Shown here piece after piece: positions 15,157-24,430 of a DNA stretch of 64,000 bases. Each line of letters starts with the position of its first letter. Positions within the stretch are counted from its first letter, which is position 1. Under the pieces are notes generated by a model. The model had not been told where the DNA came from. It did no database searches and saw only the letters and a list, made by a program, of their open reading frames with translations. The stretch is from Sphingopyxis sp. MWB1 (GTDB lineage Bacteria; Pseudomonadota; Alphaproteobacteria; Sphingomonadales; Sphingomonadaceae): NCBI RefSeq assembly GCF_000763945.1, contig NZ_JQFJ01000002.1, forward strand, positions 682,001 through 746,000, given 5' to 3'. The translations under genes and the position numbers were made by a program.

Positions 15157-16827
15157 ATGGCCACCGTAGTGAAGATGGAAGCAAGCGATTCGAACCGGGC
15201 GACCCGCATGACGGGCGGCGACGCACTCGTCGCGGGCCTGCACCGTTGGGGCGTCGACACGGTCTTCGGGGTTCCGGGCGTCCAGCTCGACGAATTTTTC
15301 GATGGCCTGTCGCGCGGCGGCGGCGACATCCGCCTGTACCACACGCGCCATGAACAGGGCGCCGCCTATATGGCGCTGGGCTATGCCATGGTCACGGGCA
15401 AGCCCGGCGTGTGCGCGGTCGTCCCCGGTCCCGGCGTGCTGAACGCTGGCGCCGCGCTGTCGACCGCCTATGCCTGCAACGCCCGCGTCCTGTGCCTGAC
15501 GAGTACGGTGCAAAGCGCGCTGATCGACCGCCGTTATGGCGCGCTGCACGAGATCAACGACCAGACGGGCCTGCTGCGCAACCTGTCGAAGTGGAGCGCG
15601 CGCGCCACCTGTGCCAGCGAGATCCCCGCGCTGCTCGACGAAGCGTTCTGCCAGCTGATGTCGGGCCGTCCGCAGCCCGTATCGCTGGAAGTGCCGCCCG
15701 ACATTCTGGCGCAGACCGCGATGATCGCTTACCCCGACGCGCTGCCGTGGCTGGCCAACCCGATCCTCGACCCCGAACAGATCGCCCGTGCCGCCGCGCT
15801 GTGCGCCGATGCGAAGAATCCGATGATCGTCGTGGGTTCGGGCGCGCTGGAAGCGCGCGAGGAAATCCGCGCGCTCGCCGAACTGCTGCAAGCGCCGGTG
15901 GTCAGCCGCCACATGGGCCGCGGTACGCTGCGCGCCGACGATGATTATGCGCTGCCCGCCGCCGCCGCCCTGCCCCATTGGGCAGAGGTCGACCTGGCAA
16001 TCGGCATCGGCACCCGCCTGACCCAGCTTCGCGAATGGGGCATGGACGACGCGCTGAAGGTGCTGCGCATCGACCTGGACCAGGCCGAGATCACCCGCAT
16101 CGCGCCGCCGACCCTGGGCATATGCGCCGACGCCGCCGAAGCGACCGCGGCGCTGAACGCCGAACTGGCATCGCGCAACGTCCAGCGCGCACCGCGCGTC
16201 GAGGAATTTCGTGCAATCAAGCAGGCGTTTCGCGACGAGGTGGAACGCGATATCCAGCCGCAGGTCGGTTATCTGGACGTCATCCGCGAAGCGATGGCCG
16301 ACGATGACATCTTCGTCGATGAGATGACGCAGGTGGGCTATGCCGCGCGCTATGCGTTGCCGATCTATGAGCCACGCACCTATGTCTGCTCCAGCTATCA
16401 GGGCACGCTGGGCTATGGCTATGCCACCGCGCTGGGCGCGCAGGTCGGCGCGGGCAAGCGCCGCGTCATCTCGGTCAACGGCGACGGCGGCTTCATGTAC
16501 ACCATGCCCGAACTCGCGAGCGCGGTGCTGCACAAGATCCCGCTGATCGCGATCGTCTTTGCCGACGGCAATTTCGGCAATGTGCGCCGCATCCAGGCCA
16601 ATAAATATGCAGGCCGCGTGATCGCTTCGCACCTGCACAACCCCGATTTCGTCGAACTGGCGCGCAATTTCGGCGCGGTCGGCATCCGTGCCGAAGGCGC
16701 CGAAGGGCTGCGCGCGGCGCTGGAAGAAGCAAAGGCCGCCGACGGTCCGGTGCTGATCGAGGTTCCAATGAATCTGGAAACCACCGCATCGCCGTGGAAG
16801 CATGTCCACGGCCGCAAGGTCCGCTGA
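15157..16827 (+). CDS. Thiamine-diphosphate-dependent enzyme (acetolactate synthase / 2-oxoacid decarboxylase-like)
   Basis: A 556-residue enzyme with the three-domain layout of the acetolactate synthase superfamily. The N-terminal domain has the catalytic glutamate in HTRHEQGAAYMALGYA; the C-terminal domain has the ThDP/Mg motif GDGGFMYTMPELASAV...NFGN. The ATG at 15157 follows AAAGGGG by five bases; an in-frame ATG at 15133 is the alternative. A separate true ilvB lies at 46271, so this copy is probably catabolic: decarboxylation or carboligation of a 2-oxo acid, possibly an aromatic one given the neighbours. Its stop codon overlaps the start of the M20 deacylase by one base (TGATG), so the two form an operon. 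The exact reaction is unknown. Confidence 0.88.
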   Translation: MATVVKMEASDSNRATRMTGGDALVAGLHRWGVDTVFGVPGVQLDEFFDGLSRGGGDIRLYHTRHEQGAAYMALGYAMVTGKPGVCAVVPGPGVLNAGAALSTAYACNARVLCLTSTVQSALIDRRYGALHEINDQTGLLRNLSKWSARATCASEIPALLDEAFCQLMSGRPQPVSLEVPPDILAQTAMIAYPDALPWLANPILDPEQIARAAALCADAKNPMIVVGSGALEAREEIRALAELLQAPVVSRHMGRGTLRADDDYALPAAAALPHWAEVDLAIGIGTRLTQLREWGMDDALKVLRIDLDQAEITRIAPPTLGICADAAEATAALNAELASRNVQRAPRVEEFRAIKQAFRDEVERDIQPQVGYLDVIREAMADDDIFVDEMTQVGYAARYALPIYEPRTYVCSSYQGTLGYGYATALGAQVGAGKRRVISVNGDGGFMYTMPELASAVLHKIPLIAIVFADGNFGNVRRIQANKYAGRVIASHLHNPDFVELARNFGAVGIRAEGAEGLRAALEEAKAADGPVLIEVPMNLETTASPWKHVHGRKVR

Positions 16828-18056
16828 TGCACGGGGCCACCAGCCGCCGGCGCCCGTCCGACGCGACGGTAGCGATGCTGGGCCGGTTGGTGGCCTTTCC
16901 CACGGTCAGCCGCGATTCCAATCTGGAGCTGATCCATTATGTCCGCGGCTATCTGGCGGACCATGGCGTCGCGAGCCGCCTCACCCACAATAGCGAGGGC
17001 AATAAGGCCAATTTGTTCGCGACGATCGGCGCGGGCGAAGGCGGCCTGTTGTTGTCGGGGCATAGCGATGTCGTCCCGGTCGCGGGACAGGCATGGGCCA
17101 GCGATCCCTTTGTCCTGACCGAGCGCGACGGCCGCCTTTACGGGCGCGGCACCTGCGACATGAAGGGATTTATCGCGGTCGTGCTGGCGAAAGTGCCTAT
17201 GCTCGCCGCGCGCGCGGGCGGCAGTCCCTTTCATATCGCGCTGTCTTTTGACGAGGAAATCGGCTGCAAGGGCGTCGGCCATCTGATCGCCGACCTTGGC
17301 GAACAGGATGTTAGCCCCGCTGGCTGTATCGTCGGCGAACCCACCGACATGAATGTCGTCGTCGGGCACAAGGACGGCACCGCCTGGCGCTGTACGGTCG
17401 AGGGGCGCGAGGTCCACAGCTCGCTGGCCCCGCACGATGTCAACGCCATCGAATATGCCGCGCGGCTAATCGTCAAGATCCGCGAAATTGCCGAGCGGCT
17501 GGAGCGCGAGGAACCGCGCCATTCGGGTTATGAAATCCCCTTTTCCACCCTGCAGACCGGGGTGATCGAGGGCGGTCAGGCGAGCAATATCGTGCCTCGC
17601 CATTGCAGCTTTCGTTTCGACGTCCGCACCCTGCCGGCAACGGAGAGCGCCAAACTGATCGCCGAGATTCGCGGCTATGCCGAGCGCGACCTGCTTCCCG
17701 CGATGCGCCGGGTCGCCCCCGACGCTGCGATCCGCATCGAACAGCTGGGGCGCGTGCCCGGCTTTGCCATCGACCCCGAAGCGCCGCTGGTCCGCCATGT
17801 CCAGCGCGCCGCGCGCAGCAATGCCGCGCCCGGCCATGTCGCCTTTGGCTCCGAAGCCGGATTGTTTCAGGAAGCCGCAATCCCCTCGGTAATCTGCGGC
17901 CCCGGGTCGATCGCACAGGCGCACCAGCCCGACGAATATGTCACGCTGGACCAACTCGCGCGCTGCGAAGCCTTTATCGACCGGTTGGCCGACACCCCCT
18001 GGCGGCGCCTGAAAGGAATGCCCCATGTCAGAACGCGCAACATATCGACTTATTAG
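16827..18056 (+). CDS. M20 family metallopeptidase, acetylornithine deacetylase (ArgE)-like
   Basis: A 409-residue zinc hydrolase. M20 ligands and catalytic residues are visible: H and D in SGHSDVVPV, D in GRGTCDMKG, the EE pair in FDEEIGCKG, and a C-terminal HQPDEY stretch. It fits ArgE-type N-acyl-amino-acid deacetylases, with a dimerisation domain in the middle (EGREVHSSLAPHDVNA). It overlaps the ThDP enzyme gene by one base, and an IclR regulator follows 17 bp later. Given the TonB receptor, the MFS carrier and an aromatic aminotransferase, release of an amino acid from an N-acyl conjugate is possible. A role in arginine synthesis is less likely in this catabolic setting. Confidence 0.87.
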   Translation: MHGATSRRRPSDATVAMLGRLVAFPTVSRDSNLELIHYVRGYLADHGVASRLTHNSEGNKANLFATIGAGEGGLLLSGHSDVVPVAGQAWASDPFVLTERDGRLYGRGTCDMKGFIAVVLAKVPMLAARAGGSPFHIALSFDEEIGCKGVGHLIADLGEQDVSPAGCIVGEPTDMNVVVGHKDGTAWRCTVEGREVHSSLAPHDVNAIEYAARLIVKIREIAERLEREEPRHSGYEIPFSTLQTGVIEGGQASNIVPRHCSFRFDVRTLPATESAKLIAEIRGYAERDLLPAMRRVAPDAAIRIEQLGRVPGFAIDPEAPLVRHVQRAARSNAAPGHVAFGSEAGLFQEAAIPSVICGPGSIAQAHQPDEYVTLDQLARCEAFIDRLADTPWRRLKGMPHVRTRNISTY

Positions 18057-18073
18057 TTGCGGAGAATGCAACG

Positions 18074-18910
18074 ATGCTTAAAATGATGGATATGGATAGC
18101 AGGGATGTCCGCCGCCGCGCACCGCAGGCCACTTCCGCCAAGATCGAGGCGGTGGCGACCGCGTCGGCGATCATCGATTTCCTGGCCGAGAGCGAGCAGC
18201 CGGTCGGCGTCCAGCATACCGCCGCGACATTGGGCATGACCAAATCGCGCGCGTCGCGCCACCTGGCCAATCTGGAATCGCTGGGGCTGGTGATGCGCAA
18301 TCCCAGCGGGCGCGGTTTCCAGCTGGGCTGGCGGGTGATGCGCTGGGGTCAGATTGCGTCGGCGCGGCTGGACTTTGCCCGCACGCTGGAAGAGTCGTTG
18401 CAGCAATTGGGTGCGCGGATCAATCGCACGGTCCTGCTGTGCGCGCCCGCGGGCGGCGACGCGATCGTTGTCAATTGCATCCCGGCGCAATCGGGGATCC
18501 GCATCGACGTCAAGATCGGGCTGGTACTGAGCCTGCCTCATTCACCGACTGCGCGCGTCTGTTACGCCTTTCAGCAGCGCGAACAGCGACAGGCGCAGCT
18601 GGCCGAACTGCAAGCGCGCGAGCCCGATTTCCGGGTGGAGAATGAGGCGCAGTTCATGCGCCAGGTCGCCGATATCCAGCGCAACTATTATTGTTGGGAC
18701 CGCGACAAATATGGGCTGGGCTATGCCGCCATCGCGGCGCCGGTGTTCAACCAGAACGCCGAACTGGTCGCCGCAATCGCGATCATGCTGCCATCGTCCG
18801 AACTCGACAGCTCGCTGGGCGACCATGTCCGCGAGCTTTTGATTTCGGCAGAACGCTGTTCGCGGCTGCTGCGGTCGCGGATGAAATATCCTATTCCCCC
18901 TATGCGATGA
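18074..18910 (+). CDS. IclR family transcriptional regulator
   Basis: A 278-residue regulator. An N-terminal winged helix-turn-helix (about residues 25-85: ASAIIDFLAES...TLGMTKSRASRHLANLESLGL) is followed by an IclR effector domain (HSPTARVCYAF, LGYAAIAAPVF, IAIMLPSSELD). GGAG lies nine bases before the ATG. IclR proteins bind short palindromes, often as a pair of dimers, and sense aromatic or organic acid ligands; HmgR, the homogentisate-pathway repressor of Pseudomonas putida, is of this family. The paired 17-bp sites upstream of seven nearby promoters are thus good candidates for its targets. It lies 17 bp behind the M20 gene, with no copy of the site directly before it. Confidence 0.9.
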   Translation: MLKMMDMDSRDVRRRAPQATSAKIEAVATASAIIDFLAESEQPVGVQHTAATLGMTKSRASRHLANLESLGLVMRNPSGRGFQLGWRVMRWGQIASARLDFARTLEESLQQLGARINRTVLLCAPAGGDAIVVNCIPAQSGIRIDVKIGLVLSLPHSPTARVCYAFQQREQRQAQLAELQAREPDFRVENEAQFMRQVADIQRNYYCWDRDKYGLGYAAIAAPVFNQNAELVAAIAIMLPSSELDSSLGDHVRELLISAERCSRLLRSRMKYPIPPMR

Positions 18911-18963
18911 CAGCATAGAATTGCAACGCTCCGCCCACCGCGCGACCTCTACTCGCTTCCCGT

Positions 18964-20307
18964 TCAGGCGATCTGCGGTTCCGGGGACTTTGCGAACAAG
19001 TCGCTGCGGAGCGAACGCCCCGCGCTTTCAGGCATGAAGCGCAGCGCGATCAGGCCGACGATGCAGGCCAGCATCATATAATAGGCCGGCATCAGATAAT
19101 CGCCCGTCGCGCTGATCAATGCGCTGCCAATGGCAGGAGCTGTCCCGCCGAAGATCGAGGTCGAAATATTATAGGCGATGGCAAAACCGGCAAACCGCAC
19201 GCTGGTCGGGAACATCGCCGGAAAGGTCGCTGAAATCGTCGCAAGCTGCGGTACGTAAAGCAGGCCAAGCAGCATAAAACCGATCACCGCGCCCCAAAAA
19301 CCGGTGCCGATCAATATATAGAGCGGCGTCACCATCACGAAGAGGCCGATCAGCGACCAGCGCCACATCGGCTTGCGTCCAATGCGGTCGGACAAGGCGC
19401 CGGCAAAGGGCAGGAAGATCATCATGAACAGCATGCCGATAATCGGCACGATCAAAGCCTCTTCATTCGAGAGGCCGATGCGCCGCTGAAGATAGGTCGG
19501 CATATAGCTGAGCAGCGTATAATTAACGACGTTGAGCGCGACGACGAGACCACCTACAACGAGCAAGGGGCGCCAATAATCGCGCATGATGGCGCCAATA
19601 CCGGGGGCGGCCCGTCCTTCGGCCACGACCGATTCCTCCACGAAAATCGGCGTATCGTCCATGCGCGAACGCAGATACATGCCAATCAGCCCCATGGGTG
19701 CGGCGACTAGGAAGGGAATGCGCCATCCCCAATCGTGCATGGCCGCATCCCCCAGCAGAAGCGAAAAGCCGAGCATGAGGATGGCGCCCAGCGAAAAGCC
19801 CGCAAGCGTCCCGAATTCCAAAAAGCTGCCGAAGAAACCGCGTCGGTCATCGGGGGCATATTCGGCCATGAAGGTCGCCGCGCCGCCATATTCGCCGCCG
19901 GTCGAAAAGCCCTGAATCATGCGCAGGATGATGAGCAGCGTCGGCGCCCAGAAACCAATGCTGTCATAGGAAGGGATCAGCCCGACGCCGAGGGTTGCCC
20001 CCGCCATCATCAGGATGGTGAGCGCCAGCACCGACTTGCGTCCAATCCGGTCGCCGAGCGGCCCCCAGAACAGCCCGCCGAGCGGGCGCACCAGAAAGGA
20101 AATGGCAAAGGTCGCGAGCGCAAACAGCGTCGCTTCCTCTACGCTGCCCGGAAAAAGCGCGGCGGAAATATAGGTCACACCATAAGCGTAAATGCCATAA
20201 TCGAACCATTCGGTCGCATTGCCGAGCGCAGAGGCCGCGATGGCGCGGCGCAGCGTCGCCGGGTCTGTTTGCGAGGCCCCCGCAGGGGTGGCAGTGGTCG
20301 ATGTCAT
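18964..20307 (-). CDS. MFS transporter, metabolite:H+ symporter (MHS/ProP-like) family
   Basis: A 447-residue carrier with about 12 membrane segments. It has the MHS signature near the start (SALGNATEWFDYGIYAYG), PLGGLFWGPLGDRIGRKSVL, and RMIQGFSTGGEYGGAATFMAEYAP. ProP, the proline/betaine/ectoine osmosensing symporter, is in this family, but the long C-terminal coiled coil of E. coli ProP is absent (the tail after the last helix is short). The gene ends the ectoine strand, 18 bp after another MFS gene, so transport of ectoine or another compatible solute is likely, though many MHS members carry dicarboxylates. Confidence 0.88.
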   Translation of the reverse strand: MTSTTATPAGASQTDPATLRRAIAASALGNATEWFDYGIYAYGVTYISAALFPGSVEEATLFALATFAISFLVRPLGGLFWGPLGDRIGRKSVLALTILMMAGATLGVGLIPSYDSIGFWAPTLLIILRMIQGFSTGGEYGGAATFMAEYAPDDRRGFFGSFLEFGTLAGFSLGAILMLGFSLLLGDAAMHDWGWRIPFLVAAPMGLIGMYLRSRMDDTPIFVEESVVAEGRAAPGIGAIMRDYWRPLLVVGGLVVALNVVNYTLLSYMPTYLQRRIGLSNEEALIVPIIGMLFMMIFLPFAGALSDRIGRKPMWRWSLIGLFVMVTPLYILIGTGFWGAVIGFMLLGLLYVPQLATISATFPAMFPTSVRFAGFAIAYNISTSIFGGTAPAIGSALISATGDYLMPAYYMMLACIVGLIALRFMPESAGRSLRSDLFAKSPEPQIA

Positions 20308-20325
20308 GGCATTTCCATCCTATGG

Positions 20326-21582
20326 TTATGTTGTTGGGGGCGGCGCCTCGGGCGCCTCCTCTTCGGGTCCGGCGGGGTCGAGCAAGGCGGCCACCGGCGT
20401 GGTACGCGGGAGTATCTGGAAATCCTGCTGGCCTTCGACGGGAACCGCATCGCTGGCCGCCAGACGCCACAGGCCAAAGGCAAACATGGCGGCGGCGCAC
20501 AGGGCGATGAAGAAGAAGAGCCCGCCCGGCCCGGTGAAGGTCATGGCGGCTGCGGCGCCCAGAGGCCCCAGCGCGGCCCCGGCCGAATAGAGAAGGACAA
20601 GCTGCCCGCTCGCCGTCACCCGCTCCGACGCTTCCAACCGGTCATTCGCATGGGCAACGCTCAGCGGATATAGCGCAAAGCTCAATCCCCCGAACAGGAA
20701 ACCGAGGATCAGTAACAGCCACGGCTGTGCAGGCTGAAAGGCCATTGCAAGCGTCACCGCCCCGGTAATACCGAAACCGCCCACGAGGACGCGCCGCCGG
20801 TCATAAAGGTCGGACAAATGACCCAGCGGCCATTGCAGCGCGACGCCCCCCAGAATAACGATCATCATGAAATTGGCGGTATCGCCCAGCGACAGCCCGG
20901 TCCGCCGCGCATAAATGGCGGCGAGGCCGTAAAAGGCCCCCAGCAGCAAACCGGTGATCCCCGCCCCCACGACCCCCAGCGGCGATGCTTCAAACAGGCG
21001 GCGGATGGGAAGCGATGCCGCTTCGCCCAGATGCGGCGCCGCCGCGCGCGTCAGGCAGATGGGGATGATCGCAAGCGATATGAGGATCGACGCCAGCTCG
21101 AACGGCACCGCCGGCGCCGAACCGCCCGACCGCAACAGAATCTGCCCCACCGCCTGCCCCAGATAAAGGACGACCATATAGGAAGCGAGGACGCTGCCCC
21201 GTGTTTCCGGCTCGGCGCGGTCGTTGAGCCAGCTTTCAAGGCAGACGAACACCCCCGCCACACAAATGCCGTCGATAACGCGGAGAAAACCCCAGAGCAG
21301 CGGATGCTGATAGAGCGCATAGGTCAGCGTGCTCGCCGACAAAAGGGCGACAAAGGCGGCAAAGGCGCGAATATGCCCCACTTGCCGCACGACATCGCCT
21401 GCCCGGACAGCCCCCACCACCAGCCCCGCAAAATAGGCGGTGGCGACCAGGCCGATCACAATCGTACTGCTTCCCGCCCGCTCCAGTCGCAAACCGATCA
21501 GGGTGGATAAAAAGCCACTTCCCGCCATCAGGGTGAAAATGGCGACAAGCAGGCTGCGAACGGGCTGGATGATTGCAAGCAT
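20326..21582 (-). CDS. MFS transporter (YcaD-like) linked to the ectoine operon
   Basis: A 418-residue membrane protein with about 12 segments. It has RSLLVAIFTLMAGSGFLSTLIG at the start, FVCLESWLNDRAEPETRGSV in the first half and YDRRRVLVGG between halves. The WLND and RG features resemble the YcaD branch of MFS. It follows the ectoine-type aspartate kinase gene after about 20 bp on the same strand, so it is probably co-transcribed with ectABCD-ask. Export or retrieval of (hydroxy)ectoine is a plausible role by position only. The C-terminus is Pro/Glu/Ala-rich. Confidence 0.82.
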   Translation of the reverse strand: MLAIIQPVRSLLVAIFTLMAGSGFLSTLIGLRLERAGSSTIVIGLVATAYFAGLVVGAVRAGDVVRQVGHIRAFAAFVALLSASTLTYALYQHPLLWGFLRVIDGICVAGVFVCLESWLNDRAEPETRGSVLASYMVVLYLGQAVGQILLRSGGSAPAVPFELASILISLAIIPICLTRAAAPHLGEAASLPIRRLFEASPLGVVGAGITGLLLGAFYGLAAIYARRTGLSLGDTANFMMIVILGGVALQWPLGHLSDLYDRRRVLVGGFGITGAVTLAMAFQPAQPWLLLILGFLFGGLSFALYPLSVAHANDRLEASERVTASGQLVLLYSAGAALGPLGAAAAMTFTGPGGLFFFIALCAAAMFAFGLWRLAASDAVPVEGQQDFQILPRTTPVAALLDPAGPEEEAPEAPPPTT

Positions 21583-21603
21583 CAGTCTAGCTAAAAGCCT
21601 GCG

Positions 21604-23049
21604 TCAGGCGGCGCAACGACCTTCCGCCGCGCCTTCCTCATCCTCGACCAGCGCCTTGTGAAGCGCGACGATCGCTTTTTCAAAATCCCGGCTGGGAACA
21701 ATAAATTGCACGTCGACATTGCGAATCTGGTGCTGCATCGCGATCATGTCGATCCCCGCCTCTTCGAGCGCGAGCAAGGCGTCGGGGACAAGGCCGGGAC
21801 GCGAAATATCGCTGCCGATCACCGACACCATCGCCACCGCTTGCGCCGAAATGGCGGCGTCGGGATATTGCTTCTGCAGATCGGCGATCACCTTCTTCAC
21901 CGCATCGGCGCTCGCCGACAGATAATGGGTGATGGTGTTGGCATTCGACGATTTGCTGACAATCCAGATGCCATGCCGCGTCAGGGAATCGAGGATAGCG
22001 GCGTCATAGCCCTTTACCCCCACCATATCCTGTTCGAAAAATTGCAGCGCCTGCATCTGGCGAATGCCGGTGACAATTTCGACGCGCGGCACATCGGAGA
22101 CATATTTGCCCGAAACCACCGTGCCCGGATCCTCGCGGTCGAACGTATTGCGAACCCGCAGCGGAATGTCGGTCTGGCGCAGACCGCGCCCAGCTCCCGG
22201 ATGGATCGCCTCCATCCCCAGATTGGCGAGCTGGTCGGCGACGTCATAATTGGTGCGGCCGATCTTGCGCGCCTTGTCCTCGCCCACCAGCTTGGGATCG
22301 GCGCTCGACAGGTGAAATTCCTTGTGAATGATCGCCTCGCGCGCGCCAGTCAAAACGGCAATGCGCGAGAAGGTCATTTCGGTATAGCCGCGCGAGAAAC
22401 GCCGGACCATCCCGCCCTGACAGCCTGCATAGCCGGTGACGATCGGCAGCGTCGTCGTCAGGTCGATATCGGCAAATGCCTCTTCGATCCGTTCATCAAG
22501 CGTCCGCAAATCATCCTGGTCCCAGGCGGTCAGATCGACCAGCAGGGCGTTGACGTCGCGGTCGCGCAGTAACAGCGCGGTGCTGTGCGCGCTATGCGCC
22601 TCGCCCAGCCCCGCCAGCAATTCGCGCGCCGTGACAAGCTGTTCCTTGACGCAAAAGCGCCCATGGCTGCGGAGCCGTGCCAGATCGTCGAGGCAGGCCG
22701 AAACGGCGTCGAGGCGTTCATCGACAAATTGATCGGCCTCCGCCCGGCTTTCCTCACGCGCGAACATGGCGGCGTTGCGGTCGCGCATGGCGCTACGCAC
22801 GGCGGCCATCGCGTCGACCCAGCCCTGCGCGCCTTCGTCATCGGCGACGAAGCGGCCGTAAACGCCGGGTTCGCCGGTCTTCTTGTCCTCAAGAAGCAAG
22901 TTGGTGATCCCCGCATAGGCCGAAACGACCACGATACGGTTGTAAAGATCGGCGCCCGATCGTCCCGCAATCAGGACGTTGTCGAACAGGGTGGCGGTGG
23001 CCGCCATCGATGTGCCGCCAATCTTCTCGACGGTATGCTGACCGGTCAT
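21604..23049 (-). CDS. ask: Aspartate kinase, ectoine-cluster type
   Basis: A 481-residue aspartokinase that makes aspartyl phosphate for diaminobutyrate supply. It opens TVEKIGGTSMAATATLFDNV, which matches the KxGGTSM kinase motif, and has two C-terminal ACT domains (after about residue 330: GVKGYDAAILDSLTRHGIWI, VAMVSVIGSDI). The start at 23049 forms an ATGA overlap with the stop of ectD; upstream in-frame codons would lie inside ectD. The divergent N-terminal half and the ectABCD-ask order match Ask_Ect enzymes known from other proteobacterial ectoine operons, which are thought to escape normal lysine/threonine feedback. Confidence 0.92.
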   Translation of the reverse strand: MTGQHTVEKIGGTSMAATATLFDNVLIAGRSGADLYNRIVVVSAYAGITNLLLEDKKTGEPGVYGRFVADDEGAQGWVDAMAAVRSAMRDRNAAMFAREESRAEADQFVDERLDAVSACLDDLARLRSHGRFCVKEQLVTARELLAGLGEAHSAHSTALLLRDRDVNALLVDLTAWDQDDLRTLDERIEEAFADIDLTTTLPIVTGYAGCQGGMVRRFSRGYTEMTFSRIAVLTGAREAIIHKEFHLSSADPKLVGEDKARKIGRTNYDVADQLANLGMEAIHPGAGRGLRQTDIPLRVRNTFDREDPGTVVSGKYVSDVPRVEIVTGIRQMQALQFFEQDMVGVKGYDAAILDSLTRHGIWIVSKSSNANTITHYLSASADAVKKVIADLQKQYPDAAISAQAVAMVSVIGSDISRPGLVPDALLALEEAGIDMIAMQHQIRNVDVQFIVPSRDFEKAIVALHKALVEDEEGAAEGRCAA

Positions 23050-23966
23050 GCGGGCACCGCCTCTCCAAAGGCGCCATGGCGGACGGACAGCGGCTCGGGC
23101 ACGCCGCGATGTCCCAGAAACCACGGGCGCGGCTTTTCAACGCCAAAGGGCTTTTGCAGGCGGTTGCTCACCGCATTATAGACCATGAAGGCATTGGCGC
23201 GCGGGAAAGGCGTTATATTGCCATTCGATCCGTGCATCAGGTTGCAATCGAACAGGATCACCGTTCCCGGCTTTCCGGTCGGCGCCACAATGCCGTGGCG
23301 ATGGGCAAGCTCGGCAAGGCTGTCTTCGTCAGGCACGCCATATTCCTGTTTTTTCAGCGAGCTGAGATAATGATTGTCCGGGGTCTCGCCGATGCAGGTC
23401 AGATAACTGTGGTGCGATCCCGGTATCAGCATCAACGGGCCGTTGTGCGGCGTATTTTCAGCGAGAAGCACCGACATGGACAGGGCGCGCATTCGCGGCA
23501 TTCCATCTTCGACATGCCAGGTTTCAAAATCGCTGTGCCAGTAAAATTCCTTGCCCTTGAAGCCGGGCTTATAGTTGAGACGCGATTGGTGGATATAAAC
23601 CTCGTCCCCCAGCAGGAAACGGGCAACCTCGGCCAGACGGCTGTCGGACGCCAGGCGTTCCATGATATCGCTTTGCCGGTGAATCTCGAAGATTGACCGG
23701 ATTTCCTTGCTTTGCGGCTCGCTGATGATCGTTTCCGGATTGAGCGCGGCCGGGTCGGACAACAGATTGCCCGCGGCACGCTGAAGGAATTTCACCTCGT
23801 CGTCCGAGAAAATATCCTCAAGCACCAGATAGCCGTCGCGTTCAAATTGCTCGGCCTGCGCCTTTGAAACCGGGGCCTCCTCGGTCCATTCGCTATAGAC
23901 GACAGGATCCTGTCGCGGCAGCATCTCTGGCTCGGCCGCGTGGCGGGATGGGTAGATGTCTTGCAT
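23046..23966 (-). CDS. ectD: Ectoine hydroxylase
   Basis: A 306-residue Fe(II)/2-oxoglutarate dioxygenase of the phytanoyl-CoA hydroxylase fold that converts ectoine to 5-hydroxyectoine. The EctD signature segment FYWHSDFETWHVEDGMPRMR contains the iron ligands H and D; the distal His is in LMHGSNGN. GGGGGAAG precedes the ATG at 23966, which decides it over an ATG six codons upstream. It overlaps ask by four bases and follows ectC closely. Presence of this gene means the organism can make hydroxyectoine, not only ectoine. Confidence 0.95.
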   Translation of the reverse strand: MQDIYPSRHAAEPEMLPRQDPVVYSEWTEEAPVSKAQAEQFERDGYLVLEDIFSDDEVKFLQRAAGNLLSDPAALNPETIISEPQSKEIRSIFEIHRQSDIMERLASDSRLAEVARFLLGDEVYIHQSRLNYKPGFKGKEFYWHSDFETWHVEDGMPRMRALSMSVLLAENTPHNGPLMLIPGSHHSYLTCIGETPDNHYLSSLKKQEYGVPDEDSLAELAHRHGIVAPTGKPGTVILFDCNLMHGSNGNITPFPRANAFMVYNAVSNRLQKPFGVEKPRPWFLGHRGVPEPLSVRHGAFGEAVPA

Positions 23967-23996
23967 GGGACTTCCCCCTTTCATGTGGTGGAAAAC

Positions 23997-24410
23997 TCAG
24001 TCGGCGGCGACGGTCTCGCGCACCGCGTCGGGATCGGCCGGATAGGCACCGCTTTCATCATGGACTTCGCGGCCCGTCACGGGCGGATTGAAGACGCAAG
24101 CGGTCAGAATGTCCGTTTCCGGCCGCACAATGTGCCGGTCATGGCCGTTGAGCGCATACATGACGCCCGGCTGAAGCTGGTGGATCTCGCCCGTCGCCAG
24201 ATCCTCGATCGTGCCCTTGCCCTTCAAGATCAGCACGGCCTCCAGATGATTCTGATAATGCATCTTCAGTTCAGAGCCGGCGAAAAGCGTGGTGACATGG
24301 AAGGAAAAGCCCATGCCATCATCCTTCAGCAGCAGGCGGGCGCTGGCCCAGCCGTCCGAACGGACATTGCGGTCGGTTTTGCGGATATCGCCAAGATTGC
24401 GAACGATCAT
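23997..24410 (-). CDS. ectC: L-ectoine synthase
   Basis: A 137-residue cupin that cyclises N-gamma-acetyl-diaminobutyrate to ectoine. It opens [16 protein letters not shown], the family start, and holds cupin residues in [20 protein letters not shown] and [11 protein letters not shown], with a C-terminal [17 protein letters not shown] segment typical of EctC. It lies 20 bp downstream of ectB and 30 bp upstream of ectD. Length is normal for the family. Confidence 0.96.
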   Translation of the reverse strand: MIVRNLGDIRKTDRNVRSDGWASARLLLKDDGMGFSFHVTTLFAGSELKMHYQNHLEAVLILKGKGTIEDLATGEIHQLQPGVMYALNGHDRHIVRPETDILTACVFNPPVTGREVHDESGAYPADPDAVRETVAAD

Positions 24411-24430
24411 ATGATTATCTCCTGTTTTTC

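Noticed and set aside
15124-16809. 561-codon open frame antisense to the ThDP enzyme
   Set aside because: The plus strand carries a complete ThDP enzyme with its catalytic motifs. The reverse frame has no motif.
16827-18056. Assignment of the M20 enzyme as ArgE of arginine synthesis
   Set aside because: It overlaps a ThDP enzyme, is followed by an IclR regulator and is preceded by transport genes. A catabolic deacylase is more likely; no arg genes are near.
11172-18910. Prophage or integrative element carrying the TonB/MFS/ThDP genes
   Set aside because: No integrase, attachment repeat, phage gene or transposase was found; base composition is close to the neighbours except in intergenic gaps.
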